From Halorubrum xinjiangense (GTDB taxonomy: Archaea > Halobacteriota > Halobacteria > Halobacteriales > Haloferacaceae): DNA of 64,000 nt. The stretch spans positions 1 through 64,000 of the forward strand of contig NZ_FNBO01000009.1 of the NCBI RefSeq assembly GCF_900102375.1, given 5' to 3'. A program made the translations under genes and the position numbers. How positions within the stretch are numbered: position 1 is the first letter of the stretch; every line of letters starts with the position of its first letter. Of the stretch, positions 29,264 through 38,576 are shown piece by piece. The notes under the pieces are model-generated. The model did no database searches and was not told the DNA's origin. It saw only the letters and a list, made by a program, of their open reading frames with translations.

Positions 29264-29521
29264 ATGGCCTCCGAGGCGTGCGACGTCTGCGAGCGGTCCG
29301 TGCGGATCGCCGGCGGGATCGGCGACCTGTGGAACTTCGCGTTCGAGTCGACGCAGGGACTCACGCTCGAACTCACCGACGGCTCGGAGTTTTTCCTCTG
29401 TTTCGAGTGCATGGAGCGGCTCCCCGACGACCACGAGCCGACCGCCGAGGACGTCGCCGACCTCCGGGAGCGCACCGACCCGGTCGAGGAGGACGGCAAC
29501 CACTTCTGGCACTGGGGCTGA
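29264..29521 (+). CDS. Small zinc-finger-like protein of unknown function
   Basis: 85 residues with two Cys pairs, CDVC near the N-terminus and CFEC at about residue 47, which could bind one zinc. The C-terminal half is acidic and helical. A TATA-like sequence (acacgtatatgg) is close to the ATG. It resembles haloarchaeal small CPxCG-related proteins, whose targets are mostly unknown. Confidence 0.7.
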   Translation: MASEACDVCERSVRIAGGIGDLWNFAFESTQGLTLELTDGSEFFLCFECMERLPDDHEPTAEDVADLRERTDPVEEDGNHFWHWG

Positions 29522-29570
29522 GGGGAGCAGTTCGGGGACTTCTTCGGCTATTTAAAAAGAAGCCGTCGCG

Positions 29571-31946
29571 TCAGTCCGCCTTCCCTTCCTCGCCCGCGTC
29601 CGACTCCTCATCGAGTTCGGGCGTCGACGGCTCGGGCTCGACACCGGTGCCGGCGGGCGTCGCGGTCGCGTCGGTGACGTCGTTGTCTCGCGCGCCGCTC
29701 CCGAACAGCCGGTCGAAGAGGCCGCGGTCGCTGCGCTTCTCCGCGAGCAGCACGGAGCACTCCACGTCGTTGAGCACGTCCAAGACGAGCGAGCCGCGGA
29801 CCAGCCGCGAGAGCAGCCCCTTCTGGGTCGCGCCGATGATGAGCATCGTCGCGTCGCGGGCGGCGCGCTCGATGCTGTCCTCGACGTCGCCGGTCTCGAT
29901 CCGGAGCGTCGCGTCCGAGAGGTCGTGGTCGTCGGCCCACTCGGAGAGGAACGCGCGGCCCTCCTCCTCCTCGCCGCCCTCGGCGACGTGGAGCAGCGTC
30001 ACCTCGCCGTCGAACTCGGTCTGGAGCATCTTCGCGACGGCGCCGGAGAGGTCCGAGGCCGGACCGCCGGCGGTCGGCACGAGGATGCGCGAGGGGTCGA
30101 AGCCGCGGTCGCGGAAGACGAGGAAGTCGGAGGGGAGCGAGTACGCCAGCTCGTCGACGGCGGACTCGGCGCGCCCGGGCGCCCCGTGGGAGTCCTCGCC
30201 CCAGCCCATCACGGTCATGTCGGCGCCGTAGGTGCGCGCGGCGTCGAACACCTCCTCGAACACGCGGTGCGAGAGCACGACGTGGGTCTCCACGTCGACG
30301 TCGAACGTCTCCGCGTCCTCGCGGGCCTGGTCCAGCAGGCCGTGGGCCGCCTCGTGGGCGCCGCGGTCGCGCGCGGCCTCGAGGGAGGTCTGGTCGGGGA
30401 CGTTCGCGATGTTGACCGCGACGACCGTCCCGTTCCGCTGCTTGGCGATGGCCGAGGCGAGCGTGATCAGGTGCTCTTCGGTCTTCGGGTTCGCGAGCGG
30501 CACCATCACCCGGTAGTCGTCGCCGCTCGGCTGGACGGCGGTCGCCGCCGAGACGGCCTGCTCGGGCAGGTCCTCGGAACGGTCGAGGATCCACCGCCCG
30601 AGGAGGCCGGTGCGCTCGACCTTCCGGCGGGCGTACAGGAAGTACCACAGCACCGCGGCGACGATGAACGCCCCGGCGAGGGCGACCTCGACGGCGCCGA
30701 CGAACGGGAGGAGCCCGAGCGAGAAGACGATCCCCGCGATCGGGGTCAGCGGGTAGAGCGGGACCTCGAAGTCGGGGTCGTACTCGGCGATGTCCGCCTC
30801 GCGGAAGACGATGAGCGCGACGTTCATCAGCGCGTACACGACGAGGTGGAGCACGCTCGCGGCCTTCGAGAGGATCTCGACGTCCTGGCCGAGCGCCGCG
30901 ATGAAGACGATGATCATGATCCCGGTCACGAGGATCGACCGGTACGGCGTCGCGAACTGCGGGTGGATCTGGTTGAGCCAGTTCGTGACGATCTTGTCCC
31001 GGCCCATCGCGAAGTTGATCCGCGCCGACGCGAGGATCGACGCGTTCGCGCTGGAGGCGGTCGCGAGCAGGGCACCGCCCGTCACGATCGTCACCGCGGC
31101 CGCGGTGATCGCGGGGGAGTAGGCACCCGAGAAGGCGACGTCCGTCGCCTGCGTCAGCGGCGCGTCCGTGCTCAGCTCCGGCCACGGAACCACGCCGAGC
31201 ATGATCGACACGAGGATCGCGTAGATCACCGTGACGATCGCGACGCTCCCGATGACCGCCCGCGGGAGGTTCTTGCCGGGGTTCTTCAGCTCCTCGGCGA
31301 CGGTCGCGATCTTCGCGTACCCGAGGAAAGAGACGAACACCAGCGCCGTGCCGGGGAGGATCGCGCCGTATCCCTTCGGCGCGAGCCCGTCGGTCCCGGC
31401 GAGCGTCGCGTAGTCGAACGAGAGCCAGCCCTGTATCGCGAACAGCCCGAGGATAACCAACAGTCCCGTGACGATGACCGTCTGAACGCCGCCGGTCTCC
31501 TTGGCGCCGACGTAGTTCACGAAGACGAAGAGGCTGCCGGCGATCAGCGCGCCGATTTGGATGTCGGTGAGGAATAAGAATCCGGGGATCGGCGCGAGCG
31601 TCGCGAGGTACTGACCGAACCCGATGGAGTAGAACGCGGAGGCGAATGCGAGCCCCATCCAGTCGCCCATCCCGGCGATCGACCCGAACAGCGGGCCGAG
31701 CGCCCGGTTAACGTAGTAGTAGCCGCCGCCGGCCCGCGGCATGGCGGTCCCCAACTCCGAGACGGAGAACGCGTTCACCATCGCGATGATCCCGCCGACG
31801 ACGAACGAGACGACGACGATGGGACCCGCCTCGCGGGCCGCGAGGCCGGGGAGCACGAAGATCCCCGCGCCGATCATCGTCCCGATACCGATCGTCATCG
31901 CCGAGACGAGCCCGAGGTCCTTCGCGAGTTCCTCGTCGCCGCTCAC
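29571..31946 (-). CDS. APC-family amino acid permease fused to two UspA domains
   Basis: 791 residues. Residues 1-440 form a 12-helix APC transporter, with the motif [17 protein letters not shown] in helix 1 and [13 protein letters not shown]. Residues about 470-600 and 610-745 are two universal stress protein domains with the nucleotide-binding GxxxxG-type loops ([17 protein letters not shown]). Such fusions suggest transport controlled by ATP or energy state. It is common in haloarchaea. The C-terminal tail is disordered and acidic. Confidence 0.9.
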   Translation of the reverse strand: MSGDEELAKDLGLVSAMTIGIGTMIGAGIFVLPGLAAREAGPIVVVSFVVGGIIAMVNAFSVSELGTAMPRAGGGYYYVNRALGPLFGSIAGMGDWMGLAFASAFYSIGFGQYLATLAPIPGFLFLTDIQIGALIAGSLFVFVNYVGAKETGGVQTVIVTGLLVILGLFAIQGWLSFDYATLAGTDGLAPKGYGAILPGTALVFVSFLGYAKIATVAEELKNPGKNLPRAVIGSVAIVTVIYAILVSIMLGVVPWPELSTDAPLTQATDVAFSGAYSPAITAAAVTIVTGGALLATASSANASILASARINFAMGRDKIVTNWLNQIHPQFATPYRSILVTGIMIIVFIAALGQDVEILSKAASVLHLVVYALMNVALIVFREADIAEYDPDFEVPLYPLTPIAGIVFSLGLLPFVGAVEVALAGAFIVAAVLWYFLYARRKVERTGLLGRWILDRSEDLPEQAVSAATAVQPSGDDYRVMVPLANPKTEEHLITLASAIAKQRNGTVVAVNIANVPDQTSLEAARDRGAHEAAHGLLDQAREDAETFDVDVETHVVLSHRVFEEVFDAARTYGADMTVMGWGEDSHGAPGRAESAVDELAYSLPSDFLVFRDRGFDPSRILVPTAGGPASDLSGAVAKMLQTEFDGEVTLLHVAEGGEEEEGRAFLSEWADDHDLSDATLRIETGDVEDSIERAARDATMLIIGATQKGLLSRLVRGSLVLDVLNDVECSVLLAEKRSDRGLFDRLFGSGARDNDVTDATATPAGTGVEPEPSTPELDEESDAGEEGKAD

Positions 31947-32009
31947 AGCGGCTCACCTCGTTCGGTTGTAACTCTCCGGGCGTCTGTCATACGCGCTTTC
32001 GCTCCCCCG

Positions 32010-32020
32010 TTGTTATAAAC
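32010..32020 (-). promoter_or_regulatory. TATA box for the APC-UspA gene
   Basis: The minus strand reads GGTTTATAACAAC about 60-70 bases before the start at 31946, implying a short leader. The rest of the 280-base gap to the aminotransferase gene shows nothing else clear. Confidence 0.45.
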
Positions 32021-32233
32021 CCGGTTGATCCGGGCGACGGCGCCGTTTCCGGAAGCGAGCGCGTGACCCGCAGGCGCGCGATCCGGCGGCCGTCGGTGCG
32101 AGGGCGACACGGCGGGGGCGGACCGGGTCGCGGCGCGAGGGGGCGGAATTCGGACCGGTCCGCGTCGCGCCTTTTGAACGGAACACAAGGACCATACCCC
32201 CGCGCGTCCCGGTACAAATCAAAGGTGGATCCC

Positions 32234-33343
32234 GTGACGAAGAAACGCGAATACCGCGACGACTACGACGAGAAGACGCTGTACATCCCCGGGCCGACCG
32301 AGGTCCGCGACGACGTCATCGAGGCGATGGCGGAGCCGATGTTCGGCCACCGGATGGACCGGATGACCGACCTCTACACCACCATCGTCGAGGACACGAA
32401 GGAGTTCCTCGGCACCGACCACGAGGTCGTAATCTTAACCGGCTCCGGCACGGAGTTCTGGGAGGCGACGACGCTCAACCTCGTCGACGAGCGCGTCCTC
32501 GTCCCGACCTGCGGCGCGTTCAGCGAGCGCTACGCCAACGTCGCCGAGCGCCTCGGCAAGGACGTCGACCGACTGGAGTACGAGTGGGGCGAGGCGGTCA
32601 AGCCCGAGGACGTCCGCGAGGCGATCGAGGCCGCGGACGCGGGGTACGACATGGTCGCCGGCGTGATGAACGAGTCCTCGACCGGGGTCCGGAACCCGAT
32701 CGAGGAGATCGGCGACGTACTCAAGGAGTACCCGGACACCTACTTCGCCGTCGACGCCGTCTCCTCGCTCGGCGGCGACTACGTCGACATCGACGACCAC
32801 GGCATCGACGTCATCTTCGCGTCCACCCAGAAGGCGTTCGCGATGCCCCCCGGACTCGCCGTCTGCGTCGTGAGCGACGACGCCTACGACCGCGAGGTCG
32901 AGAAGGGCGACTCCTCGTGGTACGGCGGCTTCCGCCGCACGATCGACTACTACGACCGGAAGGGACAGACCCACTCGACGCCCGCGATCCCGATCATGTT
33001 GGCGTACCGCAAGCAGATGAAACACATGCTCGACGAGGGCCACCGCGCCCGCGACGAGCGCCACCGCGAGATGACAGAGTACGTCCACGACTGGGCCGCC
33101 GAGCACTTCGCGATGTTCCCCGAGGAAGGGTACGAGTCCCAGACGGTCGCCTGCATCGAGAACACGCAGGGGATCGACGTGGCCGCGACCATCGAGGAAG
33201 TGAACGAGGAGTACGACATGGCCTTCTCGAACGGCTACGGCGACCTCGGCGAGGAGACGTTCCGGATCGGCCACATGGGCGAACACACCGTCGAGAGCGT
33301 GAAGGAGCTCACCGACGCCATCGAGGACGTCGCCGGACTCTAA
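32234..33343 (+). CDS. Class V PLP-dependent aminotransferase (alanine-glyoxylate/serine-pyruvate type)
   Basis: 369 residues from the GTG at 32234, which follows a GGTGGA ribosome-binding motif; another GTG at 32225 is possible. It opens with the family signature KTLYIPGPTEVRDDVIEAM. The cofactor Lys lies in the FASTQKAFAMPPG segment, and the Asp pairing with the pyridine nitrogen is in YFAVDAVSSLGGDYVD. The reaction is transfer of an amino group from Ser or Ala to glyoxylate or pyruvate. It may serve one-carbon or glycine metabolism; the exact pair is uncertain. Confidence 0.9.
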   Translation: MTKKREYRDDYDEKTLYIPGPTEVRDDVIEAMAEPMFGHRMDRMTDLYTTIVEDTKEFLGTDHEVVILTGSGTEFWEATTLNLVDERVLVPTCGAFSERYANVAERLGKDVDRLEYEWGEAVKPEDVREAIEAADAGYDMVAGVMNESSTGVRNPIEEIGDVLKEYPDTYFAVDAVSSLGGDYVDIDDHGIDVIFASTQKAFAMPPGLAVCVVSDDAYDREVEKGDSSWYGGFRRTIDYYDRKGQTHSTPAIPIMLAYRKQMKHMLDEGHRARDERHREMTEYVHDWAAEHFAMFPEEGYESQTVACIENTQGIDVAATIEEVNEEYDMAFSNGYGDLGEETFRIGHMGEHTVESVKELTDAIEDVAGL

Positions 33344-33380
33344 GGGGAGATTCTCCCCGCGAACCGGCCGGTCCGCCCGC

Positions 33381-33686
33381 TCAGCCCTCGTCGCGGTCGG
33401 CGACCAGCTCGATCCGGTAGATCCGGCCGCCGGCGTCGGTCCGCTCGGCGTCGACGACGACGAACGCGCGGTCGCCGACGTCGACGATGTCGCCCGTGTC
33501 GAGCGGTTCGACCGGTTCGTCGGCCGCGTCGGCCGCGCCCGGTTCGCTCTCCGCCTCGCCGCCGACGGCCTCCGCGCCGACGCCGAGCGCGGCCTCTCCC
33601 CGGTCGATCGCGCGCCGCCAGAAGGCGTCCGAGGGCGGCCGCGGCCCCACCCGCGACGCCAGTTCGCTCCGCGTGAGTCGTCTCAT
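33381..33686 (-). CDS. Small acidic haloarchaeal protein
   Basis: 101 residues from the ATG at 33686. The N-terminal 30 residues are basic and helical (MRRLTRSELASRVGPRPP), the middle is an acidic Ala/Glu/Asp linker, and the end has a beta-rich segment DTGDIVDVGDRAFVVVDAERTD. No known family is recognised with confidence. It is the last gene before the aminotransferase on the opposite strand. Confidence 0.6.
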   Translation of the reverse strand: MRRLTRSELASRVGPRPPSDAFWRRAIDRGEAALGVGAEAVGGEAESEPGAADAADEPVEPLDTGDIVDVGDRAFVVVDAERTDAGGRIYRIELVADRDEG

Positions 33687-33759
33687 CGAGTTCGCCTCGT
33701 CGCGCGCGCCCTTAGCCGGTTCGGAATCCGGCGAAATCGGAGCGGGCGCCGCACCGCTC

Positions 33760-34059
33760 TCACAGCCAGAGCAGCTGCGCGTGCCGCGTTCCCTCGAACT
33801 CCAGAACCGTCTCCTCGTCGACGAGCCCCGCCTCGACCGCGACGCCGACCGCCTCGGCGCCGACGATGTTCGCGACCTGCGCGCGCTGGAGGCCCGCGAT
33901 AACCTCCTCGGCGGTCGCCTCGACGGCGTCGTCACCGCCGTAGAACTCCTCGGTCACGGTGAGCGTCATCGAGCCGTTCTCGTACGTCTCGCCGAGACAG
34001 TCGGGGTCGCAGACGGAGACGAGCCGCCCCTCGGCGGTCTCGCGCTCGCGCAGCAGCAT
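33760..34059 (-). CDS. DUF424 family protein
   Basis: 99 residues with the family landmarks VSVCDPDCLGETYENG, EEFYGGDD and the final GTRHAQLLWL. DUF424 is a small archaeal domain found across the archaea and thought to bind RNA. Its start follows the TPR gene stop directly (34060), so the two are one transcription unit. Function is unproven. Confidence 0.85.
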   Translation of the reverse strand: MLLRERETAEGRLVSVCDPDCLGETYENGSMTLTVTEEFYGGDDAVEATAEEVIAGLQRAQVANIVGAEAVGVAVEAGLVDEETVLEFEGTRHAQLLWL

Positions 34060-35016
34060 TCAGAAGCCCTCGGGTCCCTCGCCCTGAAGCTCGCGCTCCG
34101 GACCCTCCGGCTCGCCGTCCTGCCCGGTTCGGCCCCCCTGCCCGCCGCGGCCGCCGGCACCGCCCTGCCCGCCGGGGGCGCCGCGACCGTCCTGTCCGCC
34201 GGGAGCGCCTCGCCCGCCGCGTCCGCCCTGTCCGCCGCGACCGCCCTGGCCGCCGGGGCCGGGCGCCTGCCCGGTCTGCTCTTCGATCAGCTGTTCTTCC
34301 GTCTCGCGGCGGAGCTCCTCGGCCTGATCGGCGACCTCCTCGGCCTGCTCGTGTTCGCCCGCCTCTTCGAGCGCACGGGCCTTCTCCTCTAAGACGCCGG
34401 CGTCGCGGTAGCCGAGGCGGATCGCGTTGTCGAAGCACGTGACCGCGTCCTCGGCGAGGCCGCGCTCGACCAGCAGGAACCCGCGGTTGTACCACGCTTC
34501 CGCGAAGCGCGGGTCGGTCTCGACGGCGCGCTCGGCGTGTTCGAGCGCCTGCTCGCTGCGGCCGGACTCCCAGAGCGCGTACGCGAGGTTCGTCTCCGCG
34601 GTCGCGGCGTGCTCGGACTCCTCGTCGATACGCAGTGCCTCCTGATAGGCGCCGATCGCCTGGTCGAACTCCTCCAGCTGGGCGTGGGCGGCCCCCTTGT
34701 TCACCCACGCCTCCTGGGCCTCCAGCGAGTCCTCCTCGGCGAAGGTGGCGGCGCGCTCGAACGTCTCCGTCGCCTCCTCGAAGCGGTTGATCCCCATGTA
34801 CGAGAGGCCGACGTCGATCAGCTGTTCGACGTCGACGTCCTCGCTGCCGATGTTCCGGCGGTCGAGCTCCTCGGTCAGCACGCGGGAGTCGACGGGGTCG
34901 ACGCGGCTCGGGTCCTCGCCCAGCTCGGGCGGGTCCAGCGTGAACGCGTCGTAGTCGGCGTCGACGCCCTGCCCCGAGGAGAACTCGTGGCCGTCGTCGT
35001 CGCGTTCGTCGGTCAT
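34060..35016 (-). CDS. TPR-repeat protein with Arg-Gly-Gly-type tail
   Basis: 318 residues from the ATG at 35016. At least four tetratricopeptide repeats (about residues 60-220) mediate protein contact, as in EEATETFERAATFAE and EQALEHAERAVETDP. After an acidic coil the last 80 residues are low complexity, with RGG, GGQ and APGG repeats, a class linked to RNA binding or phase separation in eukaryotes. It is co-transcribed with DUF424. A role in RNA or translation is inferred only from these features. Confidence 0.8.
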   Translation of the reverse strand: MTDERDDDGHEFSSGQGVDADYDAFTLDPPELGEDPSRVDPVDSRVLTEELDRRNIGSEDVDVEQLIDVGLSYMGINRFEEATETFERAATFAEEDSLEAQEAWVNKGAAHAQLEEFDQAIGAYQEALRIDEESEHAATAETNLAYALWESGRSEQALEHAERAVETDPRFAEAWYNRGFLLVERGLAEDAVTCFDNAIRLGYRDAGVLEEKARALEEAGEHEQAEEVADQAEELRRETEEQLIEEQTGQAPGPGGQGGRGGQGGRGGRGAPGGQDGRGAPGGQGGAGGRGGQGGRTGQDGEPEGPERELQGEGPEGF

Positions 35017-35126
35017 ACGCCCGGATTGGCGGTCACGACGCGTAAGGGTTGCGTCGCACCGGGTCCCACGGGTGACCTTCACACGGGAGGACATCTTTTA
35101 CCACTACGGAGCGTGTCTCCGCCCGC

Positions 35127-35840
35127 ATGCCCTCCCAGTCTAGACTCTCCACGCGGCTCCGGTTCGGCGTCGCCGCGCTCCTCGTCGCCGTCGGCGCCGC
35201 CGCCAGCCTCGCGGTCGCACCGGACCTCCCCGAGCAGATGGTGACGCGGTGGAACGCCGCCGGCGAGCCGACCGGGACGCTCTCTCGGACGGCCGGGATG
35301 TGGTTCGTGCCCGGGGTCGCGGCCGGGCTGATCGGCCTGTTCGCGCTGCTCCCGCGGATCGACCCGCTCCGTGAGAACGTCGCCGCGTTCCGAGTCCACT
35401 ACGACCGGTTCGTCGTCGTGCTCACGGCGTTCCTCGTCGCCGTCCACCTCGCCGTGCTCGCCGTCAACCTCGGCTACGCAGTCGACGTGACGACGGTCGC
35501 GGTCGCCGGCGGGGCCGCGCTGTTCTACTACCTCGGAACGCTGTTGCCCCACGTCGAGCCGAACTGGTTCGTCGGGATTCGGACGCCGTGGACGCTCAGC
35601 GACGAGACCGTCTGGGAGCGGACCCACGCGCTCGGCGCCCGGCTGTTCAAGCTCTCGGCCGCGCTCGCGGTCGCCGGCCTCTTCGCCGGCGAGTACGCGG
35701 CGTACTTCCTCGTCGGCCCGGCGCTCGCGACCGCCGCGATCACCGTCGCGTACTCGTACGTCCTGTACGCGCGGGGAGCGGGTGAGGGGGACGACAGCGA
35801 GAGAGCCGACGGCGACCGGACGACCCAGACCGCGAAGTAG
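35127..35840 (+). CDS. SdpI-like membrane protein (DUF1648/SdpI)
   Basis: 237 residues with about six membrane helices. Family features are the N-terminal DUF1648 box PEQMVTRWNAAGEPTG and the later SdpI pattern PNWFVGIRTPWTLSDETVWERTH. In Bacillus, SdpI protects against a toxic peptide, and many archaeal relatives have unknown substrates. The gene stands alone here, so immunity to a peptide is only a possibility. Confidence 0.88.
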   Translation: MPSQSRLSTRLRFGVAALLVAVGAAASLAVAPDLPEQMVTRWNAAGEPTGTLSRTAGMWFVPGVAAGLIGLFALLPRIDPLRENVAAFRVHYDRFVVVLTAFLVAVHLAVLAVNLGYAVDVTTVAVAGGAALFYYLGTLLPHVEPNWFVGIRTPWTLSDETVWERTHALGARLFKLSAALAVAGLFAGEYAAYFLVGPALATAAITVAYSYVLYARGAGEGDDSERADGDRTTQTAK

Positions 35841-35935
35841 GACGGGGCGCCGACGGCCGGCGGGGACCGTCCGTCGCTCGGGCGAATTCCGCCCCGGTGC
35901 CCGGCGTTTATACCTACGGCCCCGAAGACGTTGGT

Positions 35936-36601
35936 ATGACCGAGGAGTCACGCGCTGACCGGCGGTCTCCCGTCGGCGAGCCGGTGGTCCGGTCGGACCC
36001 GACGGTGACGGGCGACCGGGCCGCGGACGCGGTGGGGTTCGACCCGAACGAACCTGACAGCGTCGCCGAGGCGGGGGAGACGGTGGCCCGCTTCGCAGCC
36101 GGCGACGTCGGCGACGACGACAACGTCCTCATGTTGCGCGGCGCCGCCGCCTGCGCGGCGCTCGTCCGGGGCGTCGGCTCGTACAAGGAAGCCGCCGAGC
36201 GGGCGGGCGAGGACGTCTCCGTCGCGTTCATCCGCAAGTGGGCGCGGGTCCACGACCTCCCGCAGGCGATCCGCCGGCAGGTCGCCAACGGGCGGATCGC
36301 GCCGAGCGCCGCGAAACACGTCGCGCGGCTCGGCGGGCGGGACCGGTACCTGCTCGCGTGGGCGGCGATCGACGGCGACCTCACGGTGCGGGAGGTGCGC
36401 GCCATCGCGTCCGCGGTCAACGACGGCGCCGATATCGAGGCCGCCGTCCGCGAGGCGGGCGTCGAACTCGGCCGGCTTCAGGTCCGGCTCCCGGCCGAGA
36501 CGTACGTCGAGCTGCGCCGCCGCGCCTCGATGGAGAACGCCGCCCCCGGCGCGCTCGTCGCCGACGCGGTCGACGAGTACCTCGCTGACGACCGGGAGTG
36601 A
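35936..36601 (+). CDS. DUF7119-like DNA-binding-type protein
   Basis: 221 residues. Residues 75-180 are helical with HTH-like features (KEAAERAGEDVSVAFIRKWARV, IAPSAAKHVARLGG), resembling the ParB/KorB helix-turn-helix region. The C-terminus is a helix of the ribbon-helix-helix/CopG kind (LRRRASMENAAPGALVADAVDEYL). It resembles haloarchaeal DUF7119 proteins. DNA binding is inferred; no partner gene is nearby. Confidence 0.7.
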   Translation: MTEESRADRRSPVGEPVVRSDPTVTGDRAADAVGFDPNEPDSVAEAGETVARFAAGDVGDDDNVLMLRGAAACAALVRGVGSYKEAAERAGEDVSVAFIRKWARVHDLPQAIRRQVANGRIAPSAAKHVARLGGRDRYLLAWAAIDGDLTVREVRAIASAVNDGADIEAAVREAGVELGRLQVRLPAETYVELRRRASMENAAPGALVADAVDEYLADDRE

Positions 36602-36635
36602 CGGCAGCGGCGGGGCAGAGCGCCTCGACGACCGG

Positions 36636-38018
36636 TCACGCCGCGTGGTCGGTCGCGAACCGCGCCGCGGCGGCCGCGATCGCGTCCCGCGCCCGAACGA
36701 CCTGTTCCCACGCGATCGTCTCGTCCGGGTAGTGCGCCTCGTCGATGGTGCCGGGACCGAACAGCACCGCCGGGATCCCGGCCGCGACGAGGTGTCTCGA
36801 ATCGGCGCCGTACGTCGCGCCCCGCGGCTCGGCGTCCGGGAGGCCGGTCGCGACGAGGCCGGCGCGGACCGCCTCGACGACCGGCTCGTCGACGGCGATC
36901 TCCGCGGGCTCGAACTGGACCGAGAACCGCTCGAACCGAGGCAGGTGCTCGCGCAGCCAAGGATCGTCCGCGGCGACCGCGTCCAACCGCTCGCGGAACG
37001 CCGTCTCCACCTCGGCGACGGTCTCGCCTGGCGCCACGCCGATCCGGAACTCCGCCTCGAGCGTCGCCGGGACCGTCGACGCCCACGAGCCGGCCTCGAC
37101 CCGGCCGCAGACGACCGGCCACGGCACCGGGAACGCCCCGTATAAAGGGTGTTGGACCGACTCGCCGCGCTCCGCCTCCAACGCCGAGAACGCCTCCCGG
37201 ATCGCCTCGAACCGCGGGAGCACGTCCTCGCCGCGCCACCGGGTGGCCGCGTGCGCGCTCCGGCCGTCGATCTCCAGCCGGGCCATGAGCGACCCCTCGC
37301 AGGCGACGACCGGCCGCAGTTCGGTCGGCTCGGCGACGATCGCTGCGTCGCGCTCGAACGGATAGGGGCTCGCGAGGGCGGCGGTCGCCGCGCCGTAGCC
37401 GCCGTCCTCCTCGCCGGCGACGGCCTCGACCACGAGCCGCAAGCCGGACGGCGGGAGGTCGATCGACCCGTCCGCGACGCCCTCGCGGACGTCCACCGCG
37501 GCGCCGACGCAGGCCGCGAGCCCGGACTTCATGTCGGCCGCGCCGCGGGCGGTGAGACTCTCGCCGATCCCGTCGCCGCCGGCGTCGGCTCCCGCGTCCC
37601 CGTCCGCCCCTCCGTCCCCAGCGTCGCACCAGACCGGCTCGAAGGGGTCGCTCGACCACTCGGTCGGCTCGGCGGGGGCGACGTCGAGGTGGCCGTTCAA
37701 GACGAGCGTGGGGACCGGATCGCCGCCGCCGTTCTCGCCGACCGCGTCACCGGCGTCGGCCGCGTCGGCAGCGTCGCCGGCGCCGCCCAGTTCGAGGACG
37801 CCCGCGACGCTGCGCCGTCCCGCGACGGCCGCCGCGTCGAGGTTGTCCGGGAAGGAAGGGTGGTCGGCGAGGACCGCGGGGTCGGCGTCCCAGGCGTACG
37901 TCTCGAAGCCGAGGTCTGCGAGCCGCTCCGCGACGAACGCGGCCGCGGCCGCCTCCTCGCCGGCGGTCGAGCGGTAGCGGCAGAGGGCGGCCGCGAACGC
38001 GCGCATGTCGAATTCCAT
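36636..38018 (-). CDS. M20-family metallopeptidase (ArgE/DapE type)
   Basis: 460 residues. Metal-binding sites are NGHLDVAPAEP, the Asp in GAADMKSGLAACVGA and EAVAGEEDGGYG, with the late His in GADSRHLVAAGIPAVLFGPG. The bacterial-exopeptidase dimerisation domain occupies the middle. An acidic Ala/Asp/Gly insert in the N-terminal part (residues about 85-160) splits the metal-site loops and looks like haloarchaeal expansion. The substrate, acyl amino acid or dipeptide, cannot be told. Confidence 0.88.
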   Translation of the reverse strand: MEFDMRAFAAALCRYRSTAGEEAAAAAFVAERLADLGFETYAWDADPAVLADHPSFPDNLDAAAVAGRRSVAGVLELGGAGDAADAADAGDAVGENGGGDPVPTLVLNGHLDVAPAEPTEWSSDPFEPVWCDAGDGGADGDAGADAGGDGIGESLTARGAADMKSGLAACVGAAVDVREGVADGSIDLPPSGLRLVVEAVAGEEDGGYGAATAALASPYPFERDAAIVAEPTELRPVVACEGSLMARLEIDGRSAHAATRWRGEDVLPRFEAIREAFSALEAERGESVQHPLYGAFPVPWPVVCGRVEAGSWASTVPATLEAEFRIGVAPGETVAEVETAFRERLDAVAADDPWLREHLPRFERFSVQFEPAEIAVDEPVVEAVRAGLVATGLPDAEPRGATYGADSRHLVAAGIPAVLFGPGTIDEAHYPDETIAWEQVVRARDAIAAAAARFATDHAA

Positions 38019-38123
38019 GCTCGCGGCGACGGCGGGGGGCGGCAAACCGTTTCGGGTGCCGACGCCGACCCCTCCCGCGGTTCTAAACGTTTATCCGTCG
38101 GCTGACCTTACAGCGATTCACCT

Positions 38124-38197
38124 GGGCCGGTAGCTCAGTTAGGGAGAGCGTCCGGCTTTTAACCGGACGGTCGGGGGTTCGAATCCCTCCCGGCCCG
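38124..38197 (+). tRNA. tRNA-Lys (TTT)
   Basis: A cloverleaf folds from 74 bases: acceptor GGGCCGG/CCGGCCC with discriminator G, D-arm with TAGCTCAGTTAGG, anticodon stem TCCGG/CCGGA with loop CTTTTAA (anticodon TTT), and T-arm GGGTTCGAATCCC. CCA is not encoded. The 3' half is duplicated twice downstream. Confidence 0.97.
38176..38197 (+). repeat. tRNA-Lys 3' end, copy 1 (attachment-type direct repeat)
   Basis: The 22-base 3' end of the tRNA gene recurs identically at 38303-38324. Such duplication marks where tRNA-targeting integrases have acted. There is no integrase gene here. Confidence 0.7.
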
Positions 38198-38302
38198 CTG
38201 TACCGCCGCGAGCAATATCGCGAGCGGCGGCGCTGTGCTGAGGGAGGGATTCGAATCAGGGAACACGCAGCGCCGAGCGAAGCGAGGCGATCGTGTGACC
38301 GT

Positions 38303-38324
38303 GGTTCGAATCCCTCCCGGCCCG
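38303..38324 (+). repeat. tRNA-Lys 3' end, copy 2
   Basis: Exact 22-base copy of the tRNA 3' end, followed by non-tRNA sequence. It is too short to make a tRNA. It lies in a 380-base gap (38198-38576) with no gene. Confidence 0.75.
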
Positions 38325-38500
38325 TTTTCCTGCGACCAACGGGAGCAGTGAAAACGCCAGAGGGATTCGAAGAGACCGGTCGCGCGCAGCGAACGGAGTG
38401 AGCGAGCACGTCCGGGCGTAGTTTGAATCCCGTCGCGCCCGTTCCCCTCACTTCGTTCGGTCACGGGCGCGACTGACCCACGCTCGCTTCGCTCGCGTGG

Positions 38501-38563
38501 ATCCCTCCCGGCCCGCTGTACCGCCGCGAGCAATATCGCGAGCGGCGGTGCTGTGCGGAGGGA
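38501..38563 (+). repeat. tRNA-Lys 3' end and downstream hairpin, copy 3
   Basis: 63 bases that match 38183-38245 with two mismatches. The copy covers the last 15 tRNA bases and the downstream hairpin built from CCGCCGC and GCGGCGG. The copies are 318 bp apart. The hairpin may be a tRNA terminator; the duplication would then carry it too. Confidence 0.7.
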
Positions 38564-38576
38564 ATTTAAAAAGCGG

